Shown here in pieces: positions 7,645-15,974 of a stretch of DNA of 64,000 bases. The stretch lies in NCBI RefSeq assembly GCF_000426645.1, contig NZ_KE384549.1, forward strand, positions 471,740-535,739, in the 5' to 3' direction. The position numbers were made by a program, and so were the translations under genes. The notes beneath the pieces were generated by a model, which made no database searches, was not told the origin of the DNA, and saw nothing but the letters and a program-made list of their open reading frames with translations. Source of the stretch: Nakamurella lactea DSM 19367 (lineage in GTDB: Bacteria; Actinomycetota; Actinomycetes; Mycobacteriales; Nakamurellaceae). The stretch's first letter is position 1. Each line of letters opens with the position of its first letter.

Positions 7645-8559
7645 ATGACTGCATGGGCATCGAGCGCCGGCGGCGACTGGGACCTTTCGGGTCTCCTGCG
7701 CGGGTTGTTCGGCGAGCAGGACAGCGAGCGCGGCGGACGCCGCCCGGGCGAGCGCGGCGGCCCGTGCGGCGCGGGTAGTCACCGTTCGGAGAGCAAGCAC
7801 GGCGGTCCGTGGGGCGACGCCTCGTTCGGCGACGAGCAGGCGGACATTCCCTTCCGCGGGGCTCCGTTCGACCAGCCGTGGGGCCGGCGCGGCGACTGGG
7901 GTCGGGACTTCGGTAAGGAGTTCGGCCGGATGTTCAGCGGTTTCGGCAGCTGGGGCGGGCCGCCGTGGGTGCGGGAGAAGAGGCGGGCTCGCGGCGACGT
8001 GCGGTCCGCGGTGCTCGCCCTGCTGGCCGAGGAGCCAATGCACGGCTACCAGATGATCCAGGAGATCGGCCGGCGCAGCGGCGGCAGCTGGAAGGCCAGC
8101 CCCGGCTCGGTCTATCCGACGCTGCAGCAGCTGGAGGACGAGGGCCTGGTCCGCGCCGACGAGCAGGAAGGGCGGCGGGTGTACCGGCTGACCGACGCCG
8201 GTCGGCAGGAGGCCACCGAACGGGCGGCGGAGTTCGCCGACCTGTGGCAGGGGGTCGCGCCGAAGCGGGACGACTCGCAGCTGGCCGAGCTGGTGTTCGG
8301 CGTAGGCGCGGCGTTCGTGCATGTGGCCAAGGCCGGCAACGCCGAGCAGATGGCGCAGGCCAGGGAAGTACTGGCCCGAACCAGGGCCGACCTGTACCGG
8401 ATTCTCGGGGAGAACCCCGATGGCAGCACCGCGTCCGACGCCGAAGATGGAACAGACAACAAGACCGCGGACAGCGACACCGCGAACGACGACAACTCCG
8501 ACAACGGGGCTGACGACAACCCGAGCAGTTTCGACGACGTGAAGGAGCAAGACCGATGA
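7645..8559 (+). CDS. PadR-family transcriptional regulator
   Basis: 304 residues. A Gly/Arg/Asp-rich N-terminal stretch (1 to about 110) precedes the PadR winged helix (ARGDVRSAVLALLAEEPMHG, YQMIQEIGRRSGG, PGSVYPTLQQLEDEGLV, RRVYRLTDAGR). A C-terminal PadR helix follows, with an acidic Asp/Asn-rich tail after about 270. GGGAG lies 7 nt before ATG 7645; an in-frame GTG at 7615 has no ribosome site. The stop overlaps the next ATG by 4 nt, giving a coupled PadR-DUF1707 operon, a common actinobacterial arrangement. Confidence 0.9.
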   Translation: MTAWASSAGGDWDLSGLLRGLFGEQDSERGGRRPGERGGPCGAGSHRSESKHGGPWGDASFGDEQADIPFRGAPFDQPWGRRGDWGRDFGKEFGRMFSGFGSWGGPPWVREKRRARGDVRSAVLALLAEEPMHGYQMIQEIGRRSGGSWKASPGSVYPTLQQLEDEGLVRADEQEGRRVYRLTDAGRQEATERAAEFADLWQGVAPKRDDSQLAELVFGVGAAFVHVAKAGNAEQMAQAREVLARTRADLYRILGENPDGSTASDAEDGTDNKTADSDTANDDNSDNGADDNPSSFDDVKEQDR

Positions 8560-9068
8560 CGACCCCAGGGATGCGGGCCAGCGACACCGATCGGCAGATG
8601 GTGGTGGATCGACTCGCCCAGCACTTCGCCGAGGGCCGGCTCACCATGAGCGAGTACGACGAGCGGGTGTCCAAGGCCTACGGCGCGGTCTACCGCGACG
8701 ATTTCAACGTGCTGTTCGCCGACCTGCCGTCCGGCCGCGGCGGCTACGCCGGGCCGGAGGCCGACCAGCGGGAGCGGAACCCGTTCGCCGGCACCCCGTT
8801 CGACAAGATTCCGTTCGACCGGATCCCGTTCGGCGGCAGCAGCGTCGGACGCCCGTTCCGCGGCGGGCTGCGCTCCGCGGGCCGGCCGCATCCGGCGGTC
8901 GTCGTGCTGGGCGTGATCGCCACCTTCATGCTGATCGGCGTGCTGGTGCACCTGTTCTGGCCGCTGCTGGTGCTGGCCGCGGTGATCTTCTTCGTCGGTC
9001 GTGGTCGACGCGAGCGGCGCAACGCGCAGTGGTCGCGGCCCGACGATCGTGACTGGGCAGGGCGCTGA
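8556..9068 (+). CDS. DUF1707 membrane protein
   Basis: 170 residues. The DUF1707 (SHOCT-like) domain occupies residues 6-58 (MRASDTDRQMVVDRLAQHF, EGRLTMSEYDERVSKAYGA, LFADLP). A Pro/Phe/Arg linker containing FDKIPFDRIPFGG follows, then two hydrophobic segments (about 110-150) and a basic tail. It is translationally coupled to padR (ATGA overlap) and is probably its effector or regulated partner. The role of DUF1707 is not established; it is often found in envelope or antibiotic-response operons. Confidence 0.85.
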   Translation: MTTPGMRASDTDRQMVVDRLAQHFAEGRLTMSEYDERVSKAYGAVYRDDFNVLFADLPSGRGGYAGPEADQRERNPFAGTPFDKIPFDRIPFGGSSVGRPFRGGLRSAGRPHPAVVVLGVIATFMLIGVLVHLFWPLLVLAAVIFFVGRGRRERRNAQWSRPDDRDWAGR

Positions 9069-9105
9069 CCCTGTCGGTTCGCCCTGCGGGGCAGCATGTT
9101 TCGCC

Positions 9106-9140
9106 GGAACGGCCACCCACCACGTGTGGGTGGCCGTTCC
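9106..9140 (+). terminator. 15-bp perfect hairpin ending the PadR-DUF1707 operon
   Basis: The perfect inverted repeat 9106-9120 with 9126-9140, loop CACGT, starts 38 nt after the DUF1707 stop. It is long and GC-rich with no T-run. Confidence 0.8.
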
Positions 9141-9266
9141 GCGTCCGGGGTGTCTCTTGGCCCGGGCACTCGCAGCCTGACCTGACGGCCCGGTCCTGAC
9201 AGCCCGGGGCCCGATGGCCGGAGCCGGGCACGCGCGCCGGCCAGTCCGCTGGGAGAGGATGTCGGC

Positions 9267-9986
9267 ATGAATCCTCGATATCGGCGAGTACTTCTCAAAC
9301 TGAGCGGGGAGGCGCTGGCGGCGGACAGTGGACAGAGCGTCGACCCGGAGCGGCTCCAATACCTGGCGCGGGAGGTGTTGGCCGTTCACGATCTCGGCGT
9401 TCAGGTCGCCGTCGTCGTCGGCGGGGGCAACTACTTCCGGGGGCGGATGGCTGACGAGTGGGGAATCAGCCGGGCTGAGGCCGACAACATCGGGATGCTG
9501 GGCACCGTCATGAATGCATTGATGCTGCGGGGCGCGCTCACCGGGATGACGACGGCCGACGTGCGGGTGATGACGGCGATGCCGCTTCAGTCGATGGCGG
9601 AGCCGTTCATCCGCCTGCGGGCGATCAAGCACCTCGAGGCCGGCGCGATCGTCTTCTTCGCCGGCGGGATCGGGCAGCCCTATGTCACCACCGATTACCC
9701 GTCGGTGCAGCGCGCTCTCGAGGTCGACGCCGATGCACTGCTGGTGGCCAAGCGGGGTATCGACGGCATCTACAGCAGCGATCCCAATCTCGATCCGGAT
9801 GCCAGCCGCTACCACCGGCTCACCTACCAGGACGCGATTGCCCAGGGCGTCAAGGTGATGGACGCCAGCGCGTTCGTGCTCGCCGACGAGCAAGGCGTCA
9901 CCATGCACGTCTTCGACGTCTTCGCGGCCGGAGCGATGCGCAGGATCTGCCAGGGCGAGGACATCGGAACCCTGGTGCAGCGTTGA
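9267..9986 (+). CDS. pyrH: UMP kinase (PyrH) paralogue
   Basis: 239 residues, full length for UMP kinase. Matches include VLLKLSGEAL, VVVGGGNYFRG, DNIGMLGTVMNALMLRG, VTTDYPSVQRALEVDADALL and DGIYSSDP. The enzyme phosphorylates UMP to UDP. The usual TGNPFFTTDT loop reads IGQPYVTTDYPS here, and the gene is not between tsf and frr, where housekeeping pyrH lies. This looks like a diverged second copy; an essential copy elsewhere is expected but not visible. GGGAGAGG lies 8 nt before the ATG. Confidence 0.85.
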   Translation: MNPRYRRVLLKLSGEALAADSGQSVDPERLQYLAREVLAVHDLGVQVAVVVGGGNYFRGRMADEWGISRAEADNIGMLGTVMNALMLRGALTGMTTADVRVMTAMPLQSMAEPFIRLRAIKHLEAGAIVFFAGGIGQPYVTTDYPSVQRALEVDADALLVAKRGIDGIYSSDPNLDPDASRYHRLTYQDAIAQGVKVMDASAFVLADEQGVTMHVFDVFAAGAMRRICQGEDIGTLVQR

Positions 9987-10009
9987 GTGTCCCTGCTGGC
10001 CCTTACTGT

Positions 10010-10038
10010 TTGACAGAAGTACTTGTGTCTAACAGAAT
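10010..10038 (+). promoter_or_regulatory. Sigma-70 promoter with embedded operator
   Basis: TTGACA (10010-10015), 17 bp, CAGAAT (10033-10038). A near-perfect 18-bp dyad (10012-10029, core AAGTACTT, arms GACA/TGTC, 16 of 18 symmetric) fills the spacer. Occupation of the dyad would block polymerase, so repression is expected, plausibly by the ribbon-helix-helix protein encoded next. Confidence 0.7.
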
Positions 10039-10121
10039 GAGGGCGTGGTCAGGTCCACCCAGAGCGTGCAGCTCCTGGTCACCCACGTATTTCCGACTGC
10101 GTTACGAGAGAGGTGAACGTC

Positions 10122-10418
10122 ATGCGTAGCAAGCGTTACGGCAAGGTGGGTCCCGATGTTGACCTGGACCGTGAGGTTGTCAGGCTGCCGTCGGGCGAGC
10201 GGCTGACCCGCCAGCGGGCCAACGAGATCGCGGCCGAAATCACCGGCCGCCCGCTCGGCCGCCCGTCGCTGTCCGGCCACCGCAAGCCCTCGCCAGCAGT
10301 GTCGTTCCGGGTCGACCCGGACACCCTGGCCAGGGTCCAGGCAGAGGCCGAACGCGAAGGCGTGACGGTGTCCCAGCTCGCCCGTCATGCGCTGGATGAG
10401 TTCCTGGCCGCCCGCTAG
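10122..10418 (+). CDS. Ribbon-helix-helix (CopG-like) DNA-binding protein
   Basis: 98 residues. The last 45 form an RHH fold: PAVSFRVDPDTLARVQAEAE (strand plus helix), then GVTVSQLARHALDEFLA. The N-terminal half (RYGKVGPDVDLDREVVRL, ERLTRQRANEIAAE) resembles antitoxin-type extensions that would bind a partner. No toxin-like gene lies beside it. ATG 10122 has GAGAGGTGA upstream. The symmetric element in its promoter suggests autoregulation, typical of RHH antitoxins. No partner is identifiable. Confidence 0.7.
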   Translation: MRSKRYGKVGPDVDLDREVVRLPSGERLTRQRANEIAAEITGRPLGRPSLSGHRKPSPAVSFRVDPDTLARVQAEAEREGVTVSQLARHALDEFLAAR

Positions 10419-10468
10419 TCGTCACCGTTAGGCCTCGGCGCCGAGCGATTCGGGCAGGGATCGGACCC

Positions 10469-10489
10469 CGACATCGCGCCGCGATGTCG
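10469..10489 (+). terminator. Short perfect hairpin after the RHH gene
   Basis: CGACATCGC (10469-10477) pairs with GCGATGTCG (10481-10489) across a 3-nt loop. It may be a terminator for the RHH gene or an operator for the next one. Confidence 0.45.
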
Positions 10490-10556
10490 AGAACTGCGCT
10501 GCGGTTCCGTCCTGGTACCAAGATCCGGTTCCGAGCGCAGTTGAAGGAGTCGTCAG

Positions 10557-11048
10557 ATGAACACCAACCAGGTCGCCGAGGCCCTCGACAGGGCAATCAG
10601 TCAGGAGCTTCTCGGGTCGGACATCCCGGCCCGGCTGGCCTACCAGGGACTGGACGAGGAGCCGCGGGTGATCCCGATCGCGTTCCTTCGAACCGGCCGG
10701 ACGATCGAGATGTTCACGGTGCCCAGGGCAGCAAAAGTCGCGGCACTGCAAGCGAATCCGCGCGTCGCGATCACTATCGACACGCAGGGGTACCCGCCCC
10801 GGGTGCTGCTCATCCGCGGCGTCGCCGCGCTGGAGCAGGTCGACGGCGTCCCGGACGGCTACGTCCGGGCGACGAGCAAGCTCGTCCCGGCCGGGCAGAT
10901 GGCCGACTGGGAGGCCGGCGTGCGGGCGCTCTATCGGCAGATGGTCGTCATCACGGTGACACCCGACTGGGTCAAGCTGCTCGACTTCGAGACCACCATC
11001 CCGAAGGCGGTCGCCGAGCTGGTGGCCGCACACGGTGACCCTCGGTGA
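10557..11048 (+). CDS. Pyridoxamine-5'-phosphate-oxidase-fold flavin/F420 protein
   Basis: 163 residues with the split-barrel PPOX pattern: ARLAYQGLDEEPRVIPIAFL, then FTVPRAAKVAALQANPRVAIT and VLLIRGVAALE. Proteins of this type bind FMN or F420 and reduce small organics or haem products; many are uncharacterised. GAAGGAG lies 8 nt before the ATG. Substrate unknown. Confidence 0.8.
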   Translation: MNTNQVAEALDRAISQELLGSDIPARLAYQGLDEEPRVIPIAFLRTGRTIEMFTVPRAAKVAALQANPRVAITIDTQGYPPRVLLIRGVAALEQVDGVPDGYVRATSKLVPAGQMADWEAGVRALYRQMVVITVTPDWVKLLDFETTIPKAVAELVAAHGDPR

Positions 11049-11094
11049 GCGGGTCGGGCCGACGGTGTCGGTGCCTCTTGCTAGCTTCGGCGTC

Positions 11095-11538
11095 ATGACG
11101 ATTCGAGAGGTCCAGGTCACGTTCGATTGTGCCGATCCCGACGCACTGGCCGGGTTCTGGTGCGAGGTCCTCGGCTACCGGGAGCAGCCTCCGCCGCCCG
11201 GCTTCGACAGTTGGGATGCGGCCCTCGACGCCTGGGGAGTGCCGCCGGAGGAGCGCAACAGCCGCTCTGCGGCGCTGCCGCCCGAGGGCGACACCGGTCC
11301 TCGGCTGTTCTTCCAACAGGTGCCCGAGGGCAAGACGGCGAAGAACCGGGTACACCTGGACGTCCGCTCGGCTCCGGGAACGGCCGGCGACGAGCGGATG
11401 GCCGCACTGGAGGCGGAGGCCGCCCGGCTGGTCGCCCTGGGTGCCACCAAGGTCCGCCGGGTCGAGCCCGACGGCGGGATGGAAGCGGGGTTCATCGTGA
11501 TGCAGGATCCCGAGGGCAACGAGTTCTGCCTGGACTGA
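11095..11538 (+). CDS. VOC-superfamily (glyoxalase-like) protein
   Basis: 147 residues; paralogue of 5766-6209 with the same framework (FWCEVLGYREQPPPPGF, RLFFQQVPEGKTAKNRVHLD, DPEGNEFCLD). The start is ATG 11095, 7 nt after TAGCTT and without a Shine-Dalgarno, as expected for a leaderless mRNA. Function unknown beyond the fold. Confidence 0.85.
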   Translation: MTIREVQVTFDCADPDALAGFWCEVLGYREQPPPPGFDSWDAALDAWGVPPEERNSRSAALPPEGDTGPRLFFQQVPEGKTAKNRVHLDVRSAPGTAGDERMAALEAEAARLVALGATKVRRVEPDGGMEAGFIVMQDPEGNEFCLD

Positions 11539-11566
11539 CGGCGCGGGCAGAGGGCGGCAGGCAACG

Positions 11567-11819
11567 ATGACGCGGTCCGCGACGAACGACATCAAGAAGG
11601 ACCGAAAAGATCTGTACGGGTGCACACGGTCGGCCCGCTGGAAGGACTGTGGTCCGCCGACGACCGATCCTCGAGCGACTGCACACCGAATTCCTGCCCG
11701 CTCACGGACTGACGATGATCGGCCGCCATCACGAGATCTATCTTTCGGACGCCCGCAAGACCGAACCGGCCCGGCTGCGGACCATCCTGCGTCAGCCGGT
11801 CGGCCCCAGGTCCCGATAA
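11567..11819 (+). pseudogene. Decayed GyrI-like / AraC effector-binding-domain gene
   Basis: Three pieces of a roughly 200-residue GyrI-like family survive in order but in different frames. They are an N-terminal DIKKDRKDLY (from ATG 11567), an internal GPLEGLWSADD, and a C-terminal piece with LERLHTEFLPAHGL, HHEIYLSDARKTEPARLRTI and LRQPV ending at TAA 11817-11819. The middle of the protein is missing. At least two frameshifts and large internal deletions are required, so no functional product is expected. The family identification rests on remembered C-terminal motifs. Confidence 0.75.
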
Positions 11820-11877
11820 CGGCGCCAGGTCCGCGAACGGCTCTGTCCAGAAGTCCGGCGGAGTGTCACACTGATCG

Positions 11878-12702
11878 ATGGCCACGATGATGCAGTCGCT
11901 GATGTTTGGGGCAGTCGGGCAGCTCCGGGTTCAGCCCGTCGCGCAACGCGTCCGGGCAATCAGCGGTGGCGAGGTGATTGTCGATTCGAGCGCCGCGCGG
12001 CTGATCTGGGAGCCGCGTCGGGTGGTCGGCAGCTACGCCGTTCCGCGCTCCGACATCGCCGGCGAACTCGTCGCCTGGGCGGGGGACCGGGCGGACGAAC
12101 GACCGGTGCGGATCGGCGACGGCCCGCCGATGCTCGACCCCAGCTCGGCCTTCTCCGTGCACACTGCCGACGGAACCGGGTGGACCATCCGAACGGCCGG
12201 GCGCGAACTCCTCGGCGCAGCCTTCACCACCGCCGATCCGGACCTTGAGGGCTACGTGCTGCTGGACTGGACCGCCTTCGACAGCTGGTTCGACGAGGAC
12301 GAGCCGCGGCTCGCTCACCCCCGAGATCCCTTCCAGCGCATCGACTGTCTCCGCAGCAGTCGACACGTCGAGGTCCGCGTCGACGGCCAGATTCTCGCCG
12401 ACAGCAGCCGGCCTACGTTGCTGCTGGAGACCAACCTGCCGGTTCGCTACTACCTGCCCGCCGACGATGTCCGACTCGACCTGCTGGCACCGACCACCAC
12501 CCATACGGCCTGCGCGTACAAGGGCGTCGCGTCGTACTGGTCGAGCACCGGGGAGCATCCGGTGGCTGACGTCTGCTGGTCCTATCCGGAGCCGTTGCAC
12601 GACGCCCTCCCGGTCGCCGGGATGTACTGCTTCTTCGGCGAACGGGTCGAGTTGAGCGTCGACGGCGCCATTCAGTCCCGCCCCGTCACGCCCTGGTCCT
12701 GA
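11878..12702 (+). CDS. DUF427 domain protein (tandem)
   Basis: 274 residues containing two DUF427-like repeats. The second is clearest: RHVEVRVDGQILADSSRPTL, LPVRYYLPADDVRLDLL, TTTHTACAYKGVASYW and DVCWSYPEPLHDA. The first is more divergent (VRAISGGEVIVDSSAARLIWEP). DUF427 is a small beta-rich domain of unknown function, often next to oxidoreductases. The ATG at 11878 has no clear ribosome site and may be leaderless. Confidence 0.85.
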   Translation: MATMMQSLMFGAVGQLRVQPVAQRVRAISGGEVIVDSSAARLIWEPRRVVGSYAVPRSDIAGELVAWAGDRADERPVRIGDGPPMLDPSSAFSVHTADGTGWTIRTAGRELLGAAFTTADPDLEGYVLLDWTAFDSWFDEDEPRLAHPRDPFQRIDCLRSSRHVEVRVDGQILADSSRPTLLLETNLPVRYYLPADDVRLDLLAPTTTHTACAYKGVASYWSSTGEHPVADVCWSYPEPLHDALPVAGMYCFFGERVELSVDGAIQSRPVTPWS

Positions 12703-12767
12703 CCGCGCCGGCCGGTGTCCACGGCCGGTCGAGGGGCCGGGTCCCATCGCGGCGGATACTGAACCCG

Positions 12768-13820
12768 ATGGTTACCGCCGCCTCGCCCTCGAGCCCGCCG
12801 CTCGAGTACGTGCGCACCGACGACGGCGTCACCCTGGCATACGCCGCGCTCGGGGACGGCCCGACGCTGATCTGGCTGCCGTCGCTGGGCAATCTGGTTG
12901 CGCAGTGGCGGGTCCCGCTGTTGCGGAATGCGTATCAGCGGCTGGCCGAGCGATTCCGCCTGGTGCTCTACGACGGCCGGGGCACCGGATCCTCGGACCG
13001 ACGGATCGATCCGGCGGGGCTCGGCCTGGACGGACAGCTCCGTGACCTGAGTGCCGTGGTGGACGCGGTCGGCCCCGCCCCGGTGGCGCTGATCGGTTAC
13101 TACCATTCGGTGCCGGCGGCCGTCGCGTTCGCCGCCGCCCATCCCCGTCGGGTCAGCCGGCTGGCGCTGTTCGGCGGCTCGCTGCGGCTCCGCGACTCGA
13201 TGAGCCCGCAACAGACCCAGGCGCTGCTGTCGCTGATCGACCAGGACTGGGACCTGTTCGCCCAGACCGCCGCGCACACCTGGCTGGGCTGGGGCGCAGG
13301 CGAATCCAGCCGGCTGGTGGCCGACGCGTTCCGCACCGCTGCCACGCCGACGACCGCCGCCGCACTGTTCGCCGCGGCCGCCGACGTCGACGTGTCGGCC
13401 CGGGCGCCGGCGGTGCAGGCGCCGGTGCTCGTACTGCACCGGCAGAGCGAGAAGCAGATACCGGTGGAGATGTCCCGGCAGCTGGCCGACGCGCTACCGA
13501 ACGGGACCCTGCTGGTGCTGCCCGGATCGACCCCGACGCTGTTCTTCGAGAACCCGGACGAGGACCTGGACACCGTCAGCCGGTTCCTGCTCGGCGCACC
13601 GCCGGCGGCGGGCGGGCCACCGAACCCCGACGGGCTGACGGCGCGCGAGATCGAGGTACTTCGGCTGCTGGCCGGCGGCGGCTCGAATCAGCAGATCGGT
13701 TCCGGGCTGGGCATTTCCGTGCACACCGTCGAACGGCACGCCGGCAACCTGTATCGCAAGATCGGCGCCAGGGGCCGGGCCGACGCGACCGCCTACGCGG
13801 TGCGTCGCGGCCTGGTCTGA
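12768..13820 (+). CDS. Alpha/beta-hydrolase-fold LuxR-type regulator
   Basis: 350 residues. An alpha/beta hydrolase domain (about 10-275: LEYVRTDDGVTLAYAALGDG, LVLYDGRGTGSSDR) is fused to a LuxR/GerE DNA-binding helix-turn-helix (about 285-350: LTAREIEVLRLLAGG, VHTVERHAGNLYRKI). The nucleophile elbow, normally GxSxGGP, reads GYYHSVP, and the loop that normally carries the catalytic His reads PGSTPTLF. The hydrolase part is therefore probably a ligand sensor rather than an enzyme. GATACT lies 7 nt before the ATG, suggesting a leaderless mRNA. Confidence 0.88.
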   Translation: MVTAASPSSPPLEYVRTDDGVTLAYAALGDGPTLIWLPSLGNLVAQWRVPLLRNAYQRLAERFRLVLYDGRGTGSSDRRIDPAGLGLDGQLRDLSAVVDAVGPAPVALIGYYHSVPAAVAFAAAHPRRVSRLALFGGSLRLRDSMSPQQTQALLSLIDQDWDLFAQTAAHTWLGWGAGESSRLVADAFRTAATPTTAAALFAAAADVDVSARAPAVQAPVLVLHRQSEKQIPVEMSRQLADALPNGTLLVLPGSTPTLFFENPDEDLDTVSRFLLGAPPAAGGPPNPDGLTAREIEVLRLLAGGGSNQQIGSGLGISVHTVERHAGNLYRKIGARGRADATAYAVRRGLV

Positions 13821-13892
13821 CGGAGTTCCGGCACCGAGATCTGGGTGGTTTCCGGGATGCCGCGACGGGCGGCGGCCGAGCACCATGGGGTC

Positions 13893-14315
13893 ATGAGGAC
13901 ACGTCCGACCGAATCACTTGCTCTTGCCACTGCCCAGCCATCGAGTTTCGCCTGGGGGATGGCCAGCCGGACCATCGCGATGTCCAAGCCGCTGGCCGGA
14001 CGGAAGTTCTTTCCGCTCTGGGGCATCGTCGAGCACCGCGGCCGCAAATCTGGTCGGGAGCTGAGCGTCCCGGTAGTGGTGCGCGGCGTCGACGGCGGCG
14101 TGCTGATCCCACTGCCCTGGGGACCGACGACCAACTGGGTGCGCAACGTGCTGGCCGCCGGCGAGTGCGTGGTGGTCTGGAAGGGCAGCCCTCGGCGAAT
14201 GGGCCGGCCGAAGGTGGTCGGCACCGACGCGGCGGGCGAGGCGTTCAGCGGATTCCAGCGCAAGGCGGCCGAACGCTTCGGCATCACGAATTACCTGTCC
14301 CTGCAGCCGATCTGA
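13893..14315 (+). CDS. DUF385-like nitroreductase-family protein
   Basis: 140 residues. EHRGRKSGRELSVPVVVR and LIPLPWGPTTNWVRNVLAAG match the deazaflavin-dependent nitroreductase (DUF385) barrel, shorter than the 844-1425 member. F420 binding is likely from the family; the substrate is unknown. ATG 13893 is preferred over an in-frame GTG at 13845 because the family begins near here. Confidence 0.8.
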   Translation: MRTRPTESLALATAQPSSFAWGMASRTIAMSKPLAGRKFFPLWGIVEHRGRKSGRELSVPVVVRGVDGGVLIPLPWGPTTNWVRNVLAAGECVVVWKGSPRRMGRPKVVGTDAAGEAFSGFQRKAAERFGITNYLSLQPI

Positions 14316-14373
14316 CGCCCATCGAGGGCCGTCAGTCATCTCGAAAGCAGCATCGAGAGAATGGGAGTTCGGC

Positions 14374-15237
14374 ATGATCGTCGTTACCGGAGCGACCGGC
14401 ATCCTCGGCCGTCCGCTCGTTGCAGCACTGAAAGACCAGGGCGTCGCGGTGTGCGCCGTCAGCCGATCCGCCGACGCGGCGACGATGCCCGTCGGCGTTG
14501 ACGTCGTCGCAGCAGATCTGACCAGGCCGGAGCAGCTCGCACCCGCGCTGGAGGGAGCCGACGCACTCTTCGTGCATCCACGAGCCGTCGGCGAGAGCAC
14601 CGCCAAACTGGTCGCGCTGGCCGCCGAGAAGGGGGTACGGCGCGTCGTGGTGCTGTCGGCTATCAACGTCGACGACGACCTGGAGCTGCAGCCCTCGCGA
14701 CTGAACGGTGATCGCAACAAGGAGGTCGAGGACGCCGTCGTCGGCGGAGGACTGCCATGGGTGGCGGTGCGAGCCGGGTCGTTCGCCACCAATGCCATCG
14801 GCATGTTTGGTGCCCAGGTGCGCGCCGGTGATGTGGTTCGCGCCCCGTACGCCGACTTCGCCGAGGCCCCGATCCACGAGGCGGACCTGGCCGCCGTGAT
14901 CACCCGGGCGCTGCTGGACGAGAGCCTCGACGGACGCCGGATCCCGGTGACCGGTCCCCAGTCGGTGACCCACCAGGAGATGGTCGCCATCATCGGCCGG
15001 GTGATCGGACGGCCCCTGAGGTTCGAGCAGGTCCCGCCGGAGCTGGCCGTCCGCGGCATGGTCGCGAACGGTCTGACGGCGGCGTTCGTCCGGGCGCTGA
15101 TGGACAGGTACGAACGGGGTGCCGGCCGGCCCGCCGCGGTTTCTGACCAGGTGGCCCTGATTCTCGGCCGCCCGGCCCTCGGCTTCGACCGGTGGGTGGC
15201 CGATCACGCCGGCGCCTTCCGGGCTACCGCAGGATGA
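14374..15237 (+). CDS. Atypical SDR / NmrA-like NAD(P)-binding protein
   Basis: 287 residues. The Rossmann start VVTGATGILGRPLVAAL gives the TGxxGxxG motif, followed by VVAADLTRPEQL and VVVLSAINVDDD, with no SDR YxxxK. This matches NmrA/SDR_a5-type quinone reductases or redox sensors. GGGAG lies 7 nt before the ATG. Its stop overlaps the start of the next gene (ATGA), so they form a two-gene operon. Confidence 0.85.
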   Translation: MIVVTGATGILGRPLVAALKDQGVAVCAVSRSADAATMPVGVDVVAADLTRPEQLAPALEGADALFVHPRAVGESTAKLVALAAEKGVRRVVVLSAINVDDDLELQPSRLNGDRNKEVEDAVVGGGLPWVAVRAGSFATNAIGMFGAQVRAGDVVRAPYADFAEAPIHEADLAAVITRALLDESLDGRRIPVTGPQSVTHQEMVAIIGRVIGRPLRFEQVPPELAVRGMVANGLTAAFVRALMDRYERGAGRPAAVSDQVALILGRPALGFDRWVADHAGAFRATAG

Positions 15238-15806
15238 TGACGGGCGACCGGGGCCGGTCGATCCGCACGATCGTGCGGGTGGTGAGCCTGCTGTTCACCG
15301 GTGTGTTCGCCGGGTTCCTGCTCGGTGTGCTGGTCCTGGAGAACTCGCTGCGCGGCTACGACGCCGCGATCTATACGCAGGTACGGCTGGTAGAGCTCGA
15401 TTCGCTCGACACGCTGGCCACCGTCACCTTGATCCCAGCACTGGTCTGCACTGCGATCGCCGGAGTCCTGGCCGTCCGGGCCAAGAGCCGCGATCGGTGG
15501 CTGTTGGCAGCGGCGTTCGCGCTGCTGCTGGTGGTGTTCGTCACCTCGCTGGCGATCAACGTGCCGATCAACGGCGATCAGGTCGGCTGGTCGGTGCAGA
15601 CTCCGCCGTCGGATTGGGCGAGCGTGCGGGACCGCTGGCAGCTGGCCCACTTGGTCCGCACGCTCTGCGCGGTGCTGGCGTTCTGCTCGCTGACCGCCGC
15701 CACCTTCCTCCGCCTGGCCCGCGGCCCCCGGACTGGGAGCGCGAACCTTCAGATTCAATCGGAGAGTCGAGCACCGACGAGTTTGGTGAGGAACCTGTCC
15801 ACCTGA
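15234..15806 (+). CDS. DUF1772-like four-helix membrane protein
   Basis: 190 residues with four hydrophobic segments (about 9-33, 57-80, 88-110, 145-165). The loop containing NVPINGDQVGW followed by WQLAHLVRT is typical of DUF1772 (anthrone oxygenase-like) proteins, where the conserved NVPxN sits between helices. ATG 15234 overlaps the previous stop. Partnered with an NAD(P)-binding protein, it is likely redox-related. A conserved C-terminal end is not evident after about 165. Confidence 0.75.
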   Translation: MMTGDRGRSIRTIVRVVSLLFTGVFAGFLLGVLVLENSLRGYDAAIYTQVRLVELDSLDTLATVTLIPALVCTAIAGVLAVRAKSRDRWLLAAAFALLLVVFVTSLAINVPINGDQVGWSVQTPPSDWASVRDRWQLAHLVRTLCAVLAFCSLTAATFLRLARGPRTGSANLQIQSESRAPTSLVRNLST

Positions 15807-15974
15807 TCCGGCAGCGGCGGCCATCGGTAGTCGGGTTGGTTCAGCCGCATCGAGACGGCGGGTCTTCTCGTCAACCGGCGGCCACGGTCCCACTGAATGC
15901 GTTGACCGCCGACCAGGCGCTGGATCTGCTGGACCTGCCGACCGGCGCCCGGTTGTTGGTGACCGGCGCTGGGG

